Assembly (NCBI GenBank): GCA_038146985.1
Contig: JAYQSQ010000014.1
Span: 248,001-312,000, forward strand
Direction of reading: 5' to 3'
Source: JADHLJ01 sp038146985
GTDB taxonomy: Bacteria; Pseudomonadota; Alphaproteobacteria; Thalassobaculales; Thalassobaculaceae
DNA length: 64,000 nucleotides
A program made the translations under genes and the position numbers. Shown here one piece after another: positions 22,273 through 31,175 of the stretch. The notes below the pieces were generated by a model that saw only the letters and a program-made list of their open reading frames with translations, did not search any database and had not been told where the DNA came from. The number at the start of each line of letters is the position of its first letter. Within the stretch, counting starts at the first letter, position 1.

Positions 22273-23879
22273 GTGAGTGGCGAGACTTATGATTTTATCA
22301 TCGTTGGCGCGGGCTCGGCCGGGGCCGTTCTGGCCAACCGGCTGACCGAGAACGACCGCCACAAGGTGCTGCTTCTGGAAGCCGGCGCCGCGAGCCATCC
22401 GTTTTCCCGCGTGCCGGTCAGCTTTGGTCTTCTGATCGACCATCCCACCGCGAACTGGCGGTACAGCTCGCAACCCGAGGAAGGTACCGGCAACCGCCGT
22501 ATTCCGGTGCCACGCGGCAAGCTGCTCGGCGGTTCGAGTTCGATCAACGGACTGGTTTTCGTGCGCGGACAGCCGCTCGACTACGACACCTGGGGACAGC
22601 TTGGAAACCGGGGTGGAGCTTTGATGACGTCCTGCCGGTCTTCAAGCGCATGGAGCATTACGAGCACGGGGCCGATGACCTGCGCGCCCAGGGTGGCCCG
22701 CTGCGGGTCAGCGAGGCGACCGATGAAGGTCCATTCTACGACGCCATCCGGGCGGCGACCCGGGAGCTCGGCATTCCCCACAACCCGGACTACAACGGCG
22801 CGACCCAGGAAGGCATCGTGCGCACCCAGACGACGATCAGCAACGGCGTGCGCCAGAGCACGGCCCGCTGTTACCTTGATCCCGTCAAGCATCGCGGGAA
22901 CCTGCGGATCGAAACCGGGGCCCATACCCGCAGGGTTCTGCTGGACGGAACCAAAAGCACGGGCGTCGAATACGAGCAGAACGGCCGTATCGTCCAAGCC
23001 AACGCCGCCAGGGAAGTGATCGTGTGCACCGGCGGCGTCGCCTCGCCGCAGCTGCTGGAACTGTCGGGGATCGGAAGGCCGGAAGTGCTGCGGGCGCAGG
23101 GCGTGGAGGTCAAGCATGAGCTGATGGGCGTCGGCGAGCATCTGCGCGACCACATCAACGCCCGCATCCAGTACCACATGAAGCGCACCGAGCTGTCCTA
23201 CAACAAGCGCATGCAGGGCCTCGGACCGGCGTGGCAGGTCCTGCGCTATGTGTTCCAGAAGCGCGGTTTCATGAGCCTGCCCTCGGCGCCGATGCTGGCT
23301 TTCCTGAAGACGCGGCCGGACATGGAAACGCCCGATGTGCAGATGCATATCGTCCCCTACGCGGTAAAGAACCCGAAGAAGCGCCAGTTGCACGACTTTC
23401 CGGCCATGACCATCGCCTGTTATCAGCTGCGCCCGGAGAGCCTCGGGTCGATCCACATCCAGTCGCCCGATCCGAAGGAACAGCCGGCCATCAACTTCAA
23501 CTTCCTGTCCGATCAGATCGACCGGGACGCCATGACCCTGGGCTTCCGCAGGATCCGCGAGATCATGAACACCGAGGCCATGAAGCAGGTGCGCGGCGAG
23601 GAATACTCGCCCGGCACCGAGGTCGAGACCGACGAGCAGATCATGGACTACATCCGCCACAACGCCGAAACCGCCTATCATCCCATCGGCACGTGCCGCA
23701 TGGGCCAGGGACCGGGCGCGGTGGTCGACGAGCGGCTAAGGGTCCACGGCCTGACCGGCCTCAGGGTCGCCGACGGCTCGATCATGCCGACCATGGTCTC
23801 GGGCAATACCAATGCCGCCTGCATCATGATCGGCGAGAAGGCCTCGGATATGATCAAGCAGGACACCGCGGCGGCGTAG
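22273..23879 (+). pseudogene. GMC-family FAD oxidoreductase (choline-dehydrogenase-like), one frameshift
   Basis: The gene starts at GTG 22273 with GGGGAGGA upstream. The N-terminus carries the FAD motif IIVGAGSAGAVLANRL and the GMC signature PRGKLLGGSSSINGLVFVRG. One base is missing near 22616: the expected G-W-S-F-D-D-V-L-P-V-F-K is split between two frames. Restoring it gives 1,608 nt, 535 codons plus stop, the normal family length. The C-terminus keeps the catalytic histidine region AYHPIGTCRMG and the closing NTNAACIMIGEKASDMI. The enzyme would oxidise an alcohol with FAD; the substrate is unknown. Everything after the break is well conserved, so a sequence error is likely. Confidence 0.88.
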
Positions 23880-23928
23880 AGCGCGCCGGCCCTTGTATTG
23901 TCGGAGTGCTTGAGCGCGCCTGCTTTCC

Positions 23929-24468
23929 TCAGGCAGGCGGGGCCGGCAACACGGTGCGGATCGGGTCCTTGCCGTCCCAGGCCCGGCAGATCCGTTCCAT
24001 TTCGGTGAACTGATAGCGCCGATAGTCGTTGTACTCGGCGAACTCGATACAGGTCCCGTGATGGCCGGTGGTCTGGTAGTAGATGAAGCCACCGCGCCCG
24101 GCGATGGTCCCCTCCTGCCCGACCTTCAACCCCTGGCCGAGAGCGGCCGCCTTCGCGGCTTCATAATCGTCGGGCCAATAGGCGACGTGCTGGAGGCCTT
24201 CCTGACCGGCATCCAGATAGTCCTTGTAGAGCGACGGTGCGTCGTTGCGCGGCTGGATCAGTTCGACCTGGGCGCCGCCGGAAAACGTCAGCGCGATCGA
24301 CATCTCCAGTGCCGAGGGTTGGCCCTTATAGGTGAAGGTCGCCAGCGGTACCTTGTCGATATAGAACCAGGGGCCGACGCCGTTCACCTCGTGCCAGTAC
24401 TTCATCGCCGCATGAATATCTCGGACCACGTAGCCGAGTTGCCTCAGGTCACCGAAAACACGGCTCAT
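23929..24468 (-). CDS. VOC (glyoxalase-fold) family protein
   Basis: A 179-residue protein with two beta-alpha-beta-beta-beta units of the vicinal oxygen chelate fold (QLGYVVRDIHAAMKYW near residue 10; HVAYWPDDYEAAKAAA near residue 97). Possible metal ligands are H97 in LQHVAYW, an early Glu in VELIQP, and E in CIEFAEYND. Such proteins include glyoxalases, extradiol dioxygenases and methylmalonyl-CoA epimerase-like enzymes; the substrate cannot be read here. The start has GGAGAC upstream. It lies 36 bp after pncC in the same direction and may share its message. Confidence 0.85.
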   Translation of the reverse strand: MSRVFGDLRQLGYVVRDIHAAMKYWHEVNGVGPWFYIDKVPLATFTYKGQPSALEMSIALTFSGGAQVELIQPRNDAPSLYKDYLDAGQEGLQHVAYWPDDYEAAKAAALGQGLKVGQEGTIAGRGGFIYYQTTGHHGTCIEFAEYNDYRRYQFTEMERICRAWDGKDPIRTVLPAPPA

Positions 24469-24504
24469 GTGCTGTCTCCGTAGGTGATGGAAGGGAGCCC
24501 GGCT

Positions 24505-24993
24505 TCAATCCGCCGCCAAAATCGCCTCCTCAAGGGTCGCCAGGGTCTTCTCCGCGAAGAGCCACATATTGCGCTCGCGGTCGGTAAGCCCGGTTTCCAG
24601 GGTCAGCACCCGCTCCACCGGTCCGGCGACCGCGATGCAGGTATGCCCCGACGCATCGCCGTAGCGGTTGCCCGTCGGGCCCGCGGCCCCGGTCTCGGCA
24701 AGCCCCCAGAAAGTGCCGAGCCGCCCCCGGATCGTCGCCGCCGCCAGCGCCGCATAGGGCTCGCTCGACGATCGGATGCCCGGATGATCGTTGAAGTCGA
24801 TCTCCAGCAAGGTCTCGCGCGCCCGGTGGGTGTAGATCACGCCGCCACCCATGAAGTAGGCCGACGCGCCGGGGATCGCCAGCAATGCCGCCGATACCAG
24901 CCCGCCGGTCGAGGATTCCGAGACCGCGACGGTTTGCTTACGCTCCTTCAGCAGCGCGCCCACCTTCTCTGCCATGGCTGTCAGGCTGGTCAT
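24505..24993 (-). CDS. pncC: CinA-family nicotinamide-nucleotide amidase
   Basis: A 162-residue stand-alone CinA C-terminal domain. It deamidates nicotinamide mononucleotide to nicotinate mononucleotide in pyridine nucleotide recycling. The family signature AVSESSTGGLVSAALLAIPGAS (residues about 23-44) contains the catalytic serine region, and GLAETGAAGPTGN follows near residue 100. GAAGP is the usual CinA glycine loop. The start is ATG 24993 with GAAGGGA upstream. The open frame continues to 25743, but that part is antisense to the PhyH gene. The VOC gene follows 36 bp downstream. Confidence 0.85.
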   Translation of the reverse strand: MTSLTAMAEKVGALLKERKQTVAVSESSTGGLVSAALLAIPGASAYFMGGGVIYTHRARETLLEIDFNDHPGIRSSSEPYAALAAATIRGRLGTFWGLAETGAAGPTGNRYGDASGHTCIAVAGPVERVLTLETGLTDRERNMWLFAEKTLATLEEAILAAD

Positions 24994-25089
24994 GTCACGG
25001 TCCCTTCGATCGGATTGCGGCACATGATGTTTCGTGATGATCATTCCCGCTCTATGCTGCTGGCGCAAACACAAACGGGAGATCCGGCC

Positions 25090-25920
25090 ATGGCAAAGGC
25101 ATCCTATCAAATCTCCGATGCCGAGCGCGACGCCTACAACCGGGACGGAGCCATCGTCCTGCGCGGGATCGTCGGCAAGGATTGGCTGGACCGTCTTTCC
25201 GGCGCAATCGAACGCGATATCGCAAAGCCCGGCCCGTATTTCCACGGCTATGTCCCGGAGGACGGCAAGGGTCAGTTTCACGGCAATCTCAAAATCTGGC
25301 AGAACGATCCGGAGTTCCGCGCGCTTTGCCTGGAGTCCGGTCTGGCGGAGATCGCCCAGCAACTCTTCCAATCCTCCAAGGTGAACCTGCTTTACGATCA
25401 GCTGTTCGTGAAGGAACCCGGGACGGTCAACCGCACCCGCTGGCACAATGACCAGCCGTATTGGCCCGTCACCGGCTATCAGGTCGTCTCGTTCTGGTTC
25501 TCTCCCGACCCCGTGACCTCCGAGACCGGCGCGCTGGAATTCGTGCGCGGCTCGCACAAATGGGACCGCTGGTTCCAGCCGGAGAATTTCGGGGCCGGCT
25601 CGCGGGGCCCGCAGTCGGGTTACGACCTCAATCCCAATTACGAGAAAATGGTGGATGTGGAGGCCGACCGCTCCGCCTATGACATCGTGAGCTGGGATCT
25701 GGAGCCCGGCGACATGTATGTCTTCCATGCCATGACCGTGCATGGCGCTGGCGGCAATCAGCGCAACGATCTACGCCGGCGCGGCTATACCGTACGCTAT
25801 ACCGGTGACGACGCGGTCTATGATGAGCGGCCTGGCACCAGCAAGCCGCTGCACGACCTTTCCAAAAAGACCGGCGATCCGATGGACGGCGAGAATTTCC
25901 CGGTGATTCTCGGGGGATAA
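25090..25920 (+). CDS. phytanoyl-CoA dioxygenase (PhyH) family protein, copy 1
   Basis: A 276-residue Fe(II)/2-oxoglutarate oxygenase. The iron facial triad is visible as H and D in RWHNDQPYWPV (near residue 119) and a distal H in MTVHGAGGN (near residue 219). The 2-oxoglutarate-binding arginine lies in LRRRGYTVRYTGDD. The start is ATG 25090 with GGGAG upstream; the upstream open frame to 24484 overlaps pncC antisense and is not protein-like. PhyH-type enzymes hydroxylate diverse small molecules, so phytanate itself is not implied. It is one of three PhyH proteins in this window. Confidence 0.88.
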   Translation: MAKASYQISDAERDAYNRDGAIVLRGIVGKDWLDRLSGAIERDIAKPGPYFHGYVPEDGKGQFHGNLKIWQNDPEFRALCLESGLAEIAQQLFQSSKVNLLYDQLFVKEPGTVNRTRWHNDQPYWPVTGYQVVSFWFSPDPVTSETGALEFVRGSHKWDRWFQPENFGAGSRGPQSGYDLNPNYEKMVDVEADRSAYDIVSWDLEPGDMYVFHAMTVHGAGGNQRNDLRRRGYTVRYTGDDAVYDERPGTSKPLHDLSKKTGDPMDGENFPVILGG

Positions 25921-25931
25921 ACTTGGCGGCG

Positions 25932-25958
25932 TGACCGGCTTTCAAGACCCGCCGGTCA
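25932..25958. terminator. 8-bp-stem hairpin at convergent gene ends
   Basis: TGACCGGC (25932-25939) pairs with GCCGGTCA (25951-25958), loop 11 nt. The right arm includes the stop codon of the amidase gene. It probably serves as a two-way terminator for the PhyH and amidase genes. Confidence 0.45.
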
Positions 25959-27365
25959 AACCCTCGGATCGATCGGTGTCACGCGGCCGGCCGCGTCCTC
26001 GATCACCTGGGCCGCGTCGAGACAGAGGTCTTCGCGGTAGCGCGAGCCGATGATCTGCACGCCGCCCGGCAACCCGTCCTGCAATCCCGTGCAGACCGCA
26101 ACCGACGGCAGGCCCAGCAGATTCACGGTCACCATCAGGACCTGCGCCATGAAGATCCGTTCCACCTCGGCGCGGGAGCCGACATCCTCGTTCGGCTTGA
26201 ACGGTTTGATGTTGGAGACCGGGCCCACCACCAGCGGGTAGGTCTCAAGAAACTGCATCCACGCCCGCATGAGGCGGGTACGCTCGCCCACCAGACGCAT
26301 GTAGCCGGCGAGATCCACCTCCGGCGCGAAGCTCTCGAAATGGTCGAGCGAGCGCACGATGTCGGCCGAGCCGATCTCGCGCATCGCCTTGCCCATGATC
26401 GCCCGCGTTTCCGCCGTGATCAGCCCGGCCCAGACCTCGCCGCAACGGGCGATCTCCGGCGGATCGACCCGGTCCACCTGATATCCGGCTTGGCTGAGCA
26501 TTCTTTCCGCCCGCTCCAGGGCGTCGGTCACCTCGGGCTCAACCGGCGTGCCGGGCGGGTTCATGACCAGCGCCACCTTCGCCGGCCCCCCGGGTTTCGG
26601 CCCGGACAGGGGCGCGGGCACCCACCAGGGATCGCGCGCATCACTGCCTGCCATCGCCTCCAGACCCAAACGCGTATCGGCGACGGACCGGCAGATCGGC
26701 CCCTGGGTCGACATCAGCAGCATCAGCGGCGGCCGCTCCTCCTTGGCCGTCGGATTGAACGCGGGGATGCGCCCCTGGGTCGGCCGGATCGTCGCGAGCC
26801 CCGTGCAATAGGCCGGATAGCGCACCGAGCCGCCGAGATCATTGCCGTGTGCCAGACAGCCGACACCGGCGGCCAGCGAAGCCGAGGCGCCGCCCGAGGA
26901 ACCGCCGGGCGTCCAATCCACCTTCCAGGGGTTCAGCGTCGCGCCGAAAAGCGGGTTGTCGGTGTGCCAGCGCAGCGAGAATTCCGGCGCATTGGTGCGG
27001 CCGATGACGATCGCGCCGGCCTTCAGCAGATTATCGACGACCGGCGAGTTCGCGTCCGCCACCATGTCCTTCAGCGCCGGCAGGCCGTTCGGGCTGCTCT
27101 GACCGGCGATATCCACATTGTCCTTGATGGTGACCGGCACCCCGTGCAGCAGGCCGAGCGGCGCACCGCTCGCCACTGCCGCGTCCGCCTTCTCGGCCGC
27201 CGCACGCGCCTCCGCATGCAGCCCACGGGAGACCGCGTTCAGCTTCGGATTGACCGCGTCCATCCGGGCCAGATGCGCCTCGACGACTTCCGCCGCCGAT
27301 ACGTCCTTCGCGGCGATCCGGGCGGCGGTGTCGACGGCCCCGAGTTTCCAAAGCGGTTCGGACAT
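25956..27365 (-). CDS. amidase-signature family hydrolase
   Basis: A 469-residue amidase. The Ser-cisSer-Lys triad is present: K in VTIKDNVD (near residue 80), the cis-Ser in TPGGSSGGASASLA (near residue 155), and the nucleophile in GNDLGGSVRYPA (near residue 179). The family covers GatA, aryl-acylamidases and allophanate-type hydrolases. No gatB or gatC gene is adjacent, so a catabolic amide hydrolase is more likely than the tRNA amidotransferase subunit. The start has AAGGATC upstream. It lies 28 bp downstream of the LLM flavoprotein gene, probably one operon. Confidence 0.88.
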   Translation of the reverse strand: MSEPLWKLGAVDTAARIAAKDVSAAEVVEAHLARMDAVNPKLNAVSRGLHAEARAAAEKADAAVASGAPLGLLHGVPVTIKDNVDIAGQSSPNGLPALKDMVADANSPVVDNLLKAGAIVIGRTNAPEFSLRWHTDNPLFGATLNPWKVDWTPGGSSGGASASLAAGVGCLAHGNDLGGSVRYPAYCTGLATIRPTQGRIPAFNPTAKEERPPLMLLMSTQGPICRSVADTRLGLEAMAGSDARDPWWVPAPLSGPKPGGPAKVALVMNPPGTPVEPEVTDALERAERMLSQAGYQVDRVDPPEIARCGEVWAGLITAETRAIMGKAMREIGSADIVRSLDHFESFAPEVDLAGYMRLVGERTRLMRAWMQFLETYPLVVGPVSNIKPFKPNEDVGSRAEVERIFMAQVLMVTVNLLGLPSVAVCTGLQDGLPGGVQIIGSRYREDLCLDAAQVIEDAAGRVTPIDPRV

Positions 27366-27393
27366 TTTAGATCCTTAGGTTGCGGGCCTGCGT

Positions 27394-28413
27394 TCAAATC
27401 GCCTGCTTGACCCGGGGGATCACTTCCTCGGCCATCAGCTGCATGCAGTCCCGGGCGACGTTCTTCTCCATACCCGCCCATTCCATGGACAGGATCAGGT
27501 GGTTGACGCCGAGCCGCTTGTTGATGTCGATCATCTGTTCGGCCACGTCATCTGGAGAGCCGATCAGAAAGCGGCCACCCACCAGTTCCTCGAAGCCACC
27601 GGCGAGGCTCTCACCCTCGGGAAGCTGACTACTTTGTCCGGTCGCGTGATAGGCGGCGTACTTCTTGGAAACGAACGGGCCCGCCAGCTTGATCGCCTCC
27701 TCGCGGGTCGGCGCGACAAAGGCTTCGCGGCGCATCGGGAACTCGGCCGGGAACGGCTTGCCCGCCTCGTCCAGCATGCGCTTATAAACCTCGACCTGCC
27801 CCTCGAGCGTGTCGATGGTGGTGTGCGGATTGATGTACCAGCAATCGCCATGCTCGACCGCGCGCTTCAGCGCCGCATTGGCATTGGCCCCGATCCAGAT
27901 CGGCGGGTTGGGCTTCTGGATCGGTTTCGGCCAGCACACCGCCTCGTCCAGCTCGAAATGGCTGCCCTTCATGGAGACCACATCCTCGGACCAGAGCCGC
28001 TTGATCGCGATCAAGGCCTCGGTCGCCCGCTTGCCGCGCTCCTTCATGGTGGTGCCGAAGGCGCGGAACTCGACCTCCCGGTAACCGATCCCGACGCCAA
28101 AGATCAGCCGGCCATTGGAGAGGATGTCGATGGTCGCCAACTGCTCGGCGATATCCAGCGGCTTGTGCAGCGGCAACAGCACGATGCCGGCATTGAGCCG
28201 CGCATTCTTCACCTCGCCGGACAACCGCGCCAGGACCGGAAGCTGCTGCAGTGCCTGATAGTCGGGCGTCGAGTAGTGCGAGCCTTTGGTGATCGAGGCA
28301 TAGCCGAGCCGGTCGGCCATCTTGGCCTGCTCGACAAGTTCCTCGGCGCAGGCCGCCATGTCGACGCCGAACGCGTACTGGCCGCGCAACATCACCCCAA
28401 CCTGAAACGCCAT
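27394..28413 (-). CDS. LLM-class flavin-dependent oxidoreductase
   Basis: A 339-residue luciferase-like monooxygenase-fold protein (TIM barrel, F420 or FMN dependent). Typical segments are AKMADRLGYASITKG near residue 35, LARLSGEVKNARLNAGIVLLPLHKP near residue 75, and LSNGRLIFGVGIGY near residue 108. ATG 28413 is chosen because GGGAG lies eight bases upstream; the frame extends to 28440 without such a site. The amidase follows after 28 bp, suggesting a shared pathway, possibly oxidative attack followed by amide hydrolysis. The cofactor and substrate remain unknown. Confidence 0.88.
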   Translation of the reverse strand: MAFQVGVMLRGQYAFGVDMAACAEELVEQAKMADRLGYASITKGSHYSTPDYQALQQLPVLARLSGEVKNARLNAGIVLLPLHKPLDIAEQLATIDILSNGRLIFGVGIGYREVEFRAFGTTMKERGKRATEALIAIKRLWSEDVVSMKGSHFELDEAVCWPKPIQKPNPPIWIGANANAALKRAVEHGDCWYINPHTTIDTLEGQVEVYKRMLDEAGKPFPAEFPMRREAFVAPTREEAIKLAGPFVSKKYAAYHATGQSSQLPEGESLAGGFEELVGGRFLIGSPDDVAEQMIDINKRLGVNHLILSMEWAGMEKNVARDCMQLMAEEVIPRVKQAI

Positions 28414-28552
28414 CGGAAACTCCCGGAAAAATGCGGTCATGGATCTCGGACACTACCCACCAAGGACGGACCTGAACAGACGGAAAGCCCGCATAAAAAG
28501 CGATGAGGCCGCGATATCCGCAAGCGGGTCATGCGCGGGCGGCACGCCCCGC

Positions 28553-28581
28553 TTGACAGACCCGCGCCGGTGCCGCTATCT
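28553..28581 (+). promoter_or_regulatory. sigma70-type promoter for tRNA-Val
   Basis: The -35 element TTGACA is at 28553-28558. After a 17-base spacer comes CTATCT at 28576-28581 (or TATCTG with an 18-base spacer). The tRNA begins 17 bases after the -10, a normal distance. Confidence 0.6.
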
Positions 28582-28598
28582 GCCGCCTCCACCGGGAT

Positions 28599-28668
28599 GG
28601 GCGCGTAGCTCAGCGGGAGAGCACTCGCCTCACGCGAGGGTGTGGTTCAATCCCAGCCGCGCCCACCA
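28599..28668 (+). tRNA. tRNA-Val (anticodon CAC), apparently missing several bases
   Basis: The gene has a perfect 7-bp acceptor stem (GGGCGCG with CGCGCCC), a normal D arm (GCTC/GAGC), a T loop TTCAATC and an encoded CCA end. The anticodon loop starts CTCAC, giving anticodon CAC (valine, codon GUG). The total length is 70 nt including CCA, against about 75 expected. The anticodon stem CTCGC pairs with GCGAG only if the loop shrinks to five bases, which implies about two bases lost there. A few more are missing in the variable region and 5' T stem. Either this copy is not functional or the sequence has small deletion errors. Confidence 0.75.
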
Positions 28669-28730
28669 TTCTGGCCATAGCTCCCCAAAGCCAGGAAAAT
28701 CGGCGACGCGCGAGGCTGCGCGTGCTAGCG

Positions 28731-29768
28731 ATGATCTCCGATCAGCAATTCAACCGTCTGCGGGACATCTCCGTGTATGAATTGCCGCTGAACATCCGGT
28801 ATGCCACGAAGATCGCGGAGAGGCTGGGGCTCGCGGCGGAACAGCTTGACCCGTTTTCCGGCTATCTCCTGCGCATCACCGACGGCAGGAAACCGGTCTT
28901 CGTCGGGGCGGGGAATGTTTCGGGATATCCGCTTAATGGCGCAGGGATCGCGAACCTGGTCTCCGACAAGACCCACACCTATCAGCTACTGGCAAGCATC
29001 GGCGTTCCGGCGCCGCGTTCCCAGTTGGTTTTTCTTTCTGACAAGTTCGCGGATCTTCGGCCCGAAGGTCTCGATCGGCGTGCCGGTATCGCGTTCGCCG
29101 AACAACTGGGGTTTCCGGTTTTCGTCAAACCCAACGAAGGCTCACGCGGCAAGTACGCGCGTTCGGTCCGCGATGCCGCAGCCCTTGAAAGCCATTTCAC
29201 GACCATCGCGACGGCGTTCAACACTGCCGTCGTCCAGGAGTATCTGCCAGGCAGGGAAGCCCGGCTGTTCGCCATCGACGGGGTGCCGAAATACTTTTAC
29301 GAGAAGGTTCCGGCCATGCTCACCGGCGACGGGGCGAGCAGCATCGGGGCGTTGTTGGATCGGGCCGACCAGGCCGCCTTCGGCCAGGGACTGCCGCCGC
29401 AAGCCCGCGACAACCCCGTGCTGGCCGCCGCCATGGCAGGCCGGAACTACGCCTTCTCCAGCATTTTGGCCGCCGGCGAGACCTTGGCCTTCTCGGAGAC
29501 CGCGAATGCCGCGTCCGGTGGCGGGGCCAGGGGCTTTCGAACCACTTTCGAGGCGGAGGAGAAGGCCCTTAGCGCCAGGATCTTCGAGGCGACGGGGCTC
29601 AGGGTCGCGGCCATTGATCTGGTTTTCGCCGAAGACCGGCCGGGCGCGCCGCCGTATGTGCTGGAAATCAATGCCAATCCGACCCTGAAGACACTGGAGG
29701 CCCTCGGCGAGATCCAATTGCTGGATGAGATCTGGACGGAGATCCTTACCAAGGCTTTCGAGGCATGA
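28731..29768 (+). CDS. stand-alone ATP-grasp ligase (cyanophycin-synthetase/RimK-like)
   Basis: A 345-residue ATP-grasp enzyme. ATP-binding segments are FPVFVKPNEGSRGKYARSV (near residue 123) and AVVQEYLPGREARLF (near residue 163). The metal-binding segment VLEINANPTLKTLEALG near residue 305 gives E-x-N. The layout recalls the G domain of cyanophycin synthetase and D-Ala-D-Ala ligase, which activate a carboxylate as an acyl phosphate and attack it with an amino group. The ATG at 28731 is chosen over an in-frame GTG at 28722. Its stop overlaps the next gene's start by 4 bp (ATGA), a Mur-type ligase. The acceptor and donor are unknown. Confidence 0.8.
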   Translation: MISDQQFNRLRDISVYELPLNIRYATKIAERLGLAAEQLDPFSGYLLRITDGRKPVFVGAGNVSGYPLNGAGIANLVSDKTHTYQLLASIGVPAPRSQLVFLSDKFADLRPEGLDRRAGIAFAEQLGFPVFVKPNEGSRGKYARSVRDAAALESHFTTIATAFNTAVVQEYLPGREARLFAIDGVPKYFYEKVPAMLTGDGASSIGALLDRADQAAFGQGLPPQARDNPVLAAAMAGRNYAFSSILAAGETLAFSETANAASGGGARGFRTTFEAEEKALSARIFEATGLRVAAIDLVFAEDRPGAPPYVLEINANPTLKTLEALGEIQLLDEIWTEILTKAFEA

Positions 29769-31081
29769 GCGGCACACCGGTTCTGGCGTTCATCCAGTCC
29801 TATCCGAAGGTCGGGCGCGGCCTCTCCCTGGTCCGGATGAAGCGAGCCTTCGACCAGCTCCTGAAGCATCACGGCAAAGGGTTTCCGCCGGTGGTGCATG
29901 TTACCGGCTCGAACGGCAAGGGCAGCACCACGCGCATTCTGGAAGCCGCGTTCCAAGAAGCGGGCCTCAGGTGCGGCACCTTCACCTCTCCGCACTATCT
30001 CAAGTTGAATGAGCGCTTCGGGCTGAACGGGGCCGAGGCCTCGGACGAGGACCTTCATCGTTCAGTCGACCTTGTCGCGGCGATCGCCGACCGGGAGGCC
30101 GGTTTCGGCGGTTTCGAGGTGATGACCCTGATCGCCGCGGATCTGTTCCTCCGCCACGATCTGGATGTTCTAGTGATCGAAGCAGGCATCGGCGGCCGGT
30201 TCGACTCGACCCGTCTGTTCGGAGGTACAATCAGCATCCTCACCTCGGTGGATCTGGAACATACCGAGGTGCTGGGAAACAGCCTCGAGGAGATCGCCGC
30301 CGACAAGATGGACATCGTCGAGCCCGGCGGTGTGGTCATCACCGGCTGGCTGGGACAAGAGCTTCAGGAATTTTGCCGGGCCTATGCCGCGTTGAACGGG
30401 CGGGCGTTGTGTGATCTTTCCGGTCAATCAAGCCTTGCCCCGGAAGCGGACGGTGCCGTCTCGGTCACGGTGCGGAGCAACGGCGCGGCCTGCGCCATGA
30501 CCTGGAGACCGGCAATCCCGGCGGACTATTTCACGCGCAACGCCTTTCTGGCCTTCGAGGCGTTCCGCCGGGTCTGCACGGGACAGCTCAGTCCGAAAGT
30601 TATCGCCGACGCCTTCTCGGCGGCCCTGCCGCGAGTCCGGCTGGTCGGTCGGTTCGAGAAGATTTGCGAGGCCCCACTGGTCTATTGCGATTTCGCCCAC
30701 ACCCCAGGCGCGGCTCGGGAGATGGTCGCGACATCCCGGCGGCTTTTCGCCGGCAAGCGGATCGTCGCTGTGGTCGGAATCTCCAACGACAAGAAACACG
30801 GCGAGATAACGCGGATCTTCTCGGAGGCCTGGAGCACGTTCCGGGTGTTCAAGGCCCACCATAAAGGGACCGACCCCGCCATTCTCGAAACGGAGATCCT
30901 CGGCCACAATCCCGCCGCGACGGTTCGGCGTTACGACGATGTCCAAGCCGTGATGCGCGAAATCAAGGACCGGCCGAATGCCAAGGATACGGTCTACATC
31001 GTTACCGGCGGTATATTCTCGGTCATGGAGTTTCGTCAGGCTTTCCTTGGAGATAAAGCCGCCGATCTGCGTTTCTTTTGA
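29765..31081 (+). CDS. Mur/FolC-type amide ligase
   Basis: A 438-residue Mur-ligase-family protein. The P-loop is VVHVTGSNGKGSTT (residues about 43-56), as in folylpolyglutamate synthase. IEAGIGGRFDSTR near residue 135 and LTSVDLEHTEVLG near residue 155 match the central domain. The C-terminal domain has VYCDFAHTPGA and VVGISNDKKHGEI. A folC role (folate glutamylation) is possible, but the coupling to an ATP-grasp ligase instead of accD or dedA is unusual. ATP-grasp plus Mur ligase is the composition of cyanophycin synthetase in one chain, so this may be a two-subunit peptide or polyamino-acid ligase. Family firm, function inferred. Confidence 0.8.
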   Translation: MSGTPVLAFIQSYPKVGRGLSLVRMKRAFDQLLKHHGKGFPPVVHVTGSNGKGSTTRILEAAFQEAGLRCGTFTSPHYLKLNERFGLNGAEASDEDLHRSVDLVAAIADREAGFGGFEVMTLIAADLFLRHDLDVLVIEAGIGGRFDSTRLFGGTISILTSVDLEHTEVLGNSLEEIAADKMDIVEPGGVVITGWLGQELQEFCRAYAALNGRALCDLSGQSSLAPEADGAVSVTVRSNGAACAMTWRPAIPADYFTRNAFLAFEAFRRVCTGQLSPKVIADAFSAALPRVRLVGRFEKICEAPLVYCDFAHTPGAAREMVATSRRLFAGKRIVAVVGISNDKKHGEITRIFSEAWSTFRVFKAHHKGTDPAILETEILGHNPAATVRRYDDVQAVMREIKDRPNAKDTVYIVTGGIFSVMEFRQAFLGDKAADLRFF

Positions 31082-31175
31082 CATTCCCTGTGGTTTTCAC
31101 CGCCCGCCGCACTTGCGTCCCTCCCACGCATCGCTGTAGACCTTCCAATGCCTCCCACCGCCGAGGAGACGACAT

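Noticed and set aside
24484..25920. 478-codon version of the first PhyH protein
   Set aside because: The first 202 codons are antisense to pncC; ATG 25090 has a proper ribosome site and family-like N-terminus.
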